From contig JABGYH010000003.1 of NCBI GenBank assembly GCA_018675335.1, positions 109,197-173,196 of the forward strand: a DNA stretch of 64,000 nt. The letters run 5' to 3'. Positions within the stretch are counted from its first letter, which is position 1, and each line of letters begins with the position of its first letter. The DNA is from Candidatus Woesearchaeota archaeon. GTDB taxonomy: Archaea; Nanobdellota; Nanobdellia; Woesearchaeales; UBA11576. Below, one piece after another: positions 63,066 through 64,000 of this stretch. A model generated the notes under the pieces. That model did no database searches and was not told where the DNA came from. It worked only from the letters and a program-made list of their open reading frames with translations. Position numbers and translations under genes: made by a program.

Positions 63066-63854
63066 TTACTTAAAAAGATTAGTTTTTTTGAGCACAAAAT
63101 ATAAAACTACGCCAATTACTGCAACAACTAAAACAATAACTAAAACAACAAGCCAATTAAATCCGCTCTCAGATTTTTCGTCGTCGCCATTATCAAATCC
63201 ATTAAGATTATCTAATTTATCTGGCTCGCTCGTTTCTTCAACAACTAAATTTGAATTAGACATCTCAGAGTTTGAAACAAGTTTAACAAAACTTTCTTCA
63301 GATTTATCTTTTGACTCTTTTTCACTTTTTTGAGAAGAGTTGATTGTTTTTTCTGAACTAATAGATGAAATTTCAGCAGATTCTAACGAGTTTGTTTGTA
63401 ATTCTGAATCCATATTTGAATTAGCACTTAATGAACTTTGGGGAGAGGGAGTTTCATCATATTCCATCAATATTTGTTCATCCACGCCAACTATAATATC
63501 AAATTTTTCTGCACCTGAAGCAGATACAGTATAAGTGCTAACTTTTTTTTCTCCATTCACATAAAAATCTAATTTAGTTCCATCTGAAACGCAGCCAGAT
63601 GAAATCAATTCAGAACACCAAGGAACAGAAAGGGAATACATTTTTGTTTCAGTTATATCTACTTCACCTAAAAAATCACCGTCACTAGTTTTAATAGCCA
63701 CAGAATAATCTGAAATTTCCTGTGAATCTGAAACTAATTCACCCCACAAAACAAACGGAACTAAAGGAGGTCCTTCTGCAGATACTGCACTAATAAAACT
63801 TATTGAAAAAATAATCAATAAAATCCAAAATTTAATTTTAGTTACAATTTTCAT
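63066..63854 (-). CDS. Exported surface protein with a Ser-rich stalk and C-terminal anchor
   Basis: About 262 aa. Signal peptide (about 1-26), then a small beta domain (VLWGELVSDSQ ... GKKVST-like), a low-complexity Ser/Glu/Asn stalk, and a membrane helix (about 235-255) with Lys residues after it. Two Cys (WCSELISSGC) are probably disulfide-bonded. Ribosome site TTGAGGTG fixes the ATG at 63854. It sits between the partial gene at the edge and the 1682-aa gene on the same strand, likely one surface-protein operon. Confidence 0.75.
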   Translation of the reverse strand: MKIVTKIKFWILLIIFSISFISAVSAEGPPLVPFVLWGELVSDSQEISDYSVAIKTSDGDFLGEVDITETKMYSLSVPWCSELISSGCVSDGTKLDFYVNGEKKVSTYTVSASGAEKFDIIVGVDEQILMEYDETPSPQSSLSANSNMDSELQTNSLESAEISSISSEKTINSSQKSEKESKDKSEESFVKLVSNSEMSNSNLVVEETSEPDKLDNLNGFDNGDDEKSESGFNWLVVLVIVLVVAVIGVVLYFVLKKTNLFK

Positions 63855-63864
63855 CAAAAACACC

Positions 63865-64000
63865 TCAATTAGTAATAGTTACATTAAAATTATTCGCATA
63901 TGAAGTTTTAAACCAATACCCCTTACCAGGCACCAAATTAGTAATACCATCTCTACCCTCAAGAGGAATAGCAACACCATTATTATTCAAAACCCAACCT
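63865..64000 (-). CDS. C-terminal end of a surface-type protein, partial
   Basis: Only about 45 codons of the 3' end are in the window. The peptide ends in IPLEGRDGITNLVPGKGYW followed by a few strand residues and NVTITN; the L-x-PGxGYW turn is common at the end of beta-domain surface proteins. The stop TGA is at 63867-63865; the next gene starts 11 bp later. The function cannot be judged. Confidence 0.55.
   Translation of the reverse strand, partial: GWVLNNNGVAIPLEGRDGITNLVPGKGYWFKTSYANNFNVTITN

Overview
The window is AT-rich, gene-dense archaeal DNA with 63 supported protein genes (two cut by the window edges) and no tRNA, rRNA, CRISPR array, integrase or transposase that I can see. Archaeal traits visible here are a family-B DNA polymerase with a C-terminal PCNA-binding motif, TATA boxes about 26-33 bp upstream of many start codons (leaderless transcripts), an AbrB-PhoU regulator, a DUF357 protein and sequon-rich surface proteins. 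Genes inside operons usually carry a GGTGA-type ribosome binding site. Small genes, the many short orphan proteins, and the mix of extracytoplasmic thioredoxin-fold proteins with a VKOR-like protein fit a DPANN archaeon of the Woesearchaeota/Pacearchaeota kind. That placement is inference, not proof.

Layout. 0-6 kb: a DUF1461 membrane protein, thioredoxin reductase, UPF0047/YjbQ, a ZIP metal transporter, DNA polymerase B and a tiny zinc-ribbon protein. 6-22 kb: mostly single-gene units, including a DsbA-like membrane protein, metallophosphoesterase, a patatin/methyltransferase pair, a pentapeptide-repeat protein, an S66 peptidase, an MscS channel, an amino-acid permease fused to a methyltransferase, SurE, AbrB-PhoU, a CBS protein, a membrane-anchored thioredoxin-like protein and a family-2 glycosyltransferase. 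22-26.6 kb: a 1455-residue acidic, repeat-built secreted protein. 26.7-29.1 kb: succinyl-CoA ligase genes with a small membrane-protein gene between them. 29.2-32.6 kb: an accessory block of orphan proteins, including a paralogous family with a tandem duplication that made a chimeric gene.

32.9-40.7 kb is the most unusual block. It holds a MoxR-type AAA+ ATPase, a VWA protein with an N-terminal HExxH motif, a transglutaminase-like protein with a Cys-His-Asp triad, a small NARG-repeat protein and a twin-arginine lipoprotein. I read it as a candidate uncharacterised AAA+/VWA protein-remodelling or peptidase system. 40.7-45.4 kb holds central and redox metabolism: pyruvate kinase, both electron-transfer flavoprotein subunits, a ferredoxin, a glutaredoxin and two small proteins.

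45.5-48.8 kb is a membrane disulfide module: VKOR with a long lysine-rich tail, a cupredoxin-like lipoprotein, a protein with three thioredoxin-like CxxC domains and a small membrane protein. With the DsbA-like protein at 6 kb and the CPEC protein at 18 kb it would suit oxidative folding of Cys-bearing exported proteins. 48.9-57.8 kb: an ABC-2 exporter, a Cys-rich protein, DUF1653, YidD (with an in-frame TGA upstream), a coiled-coil protein, a double Lrp/AsnC regulator, a HAD phosphatase with a zinc-finger-like tail, DUF357 and small proteins. 57.8-64 kb: a cluster of surface proteins, including a 1682-residue protein rich in N-glycosylation sequons.
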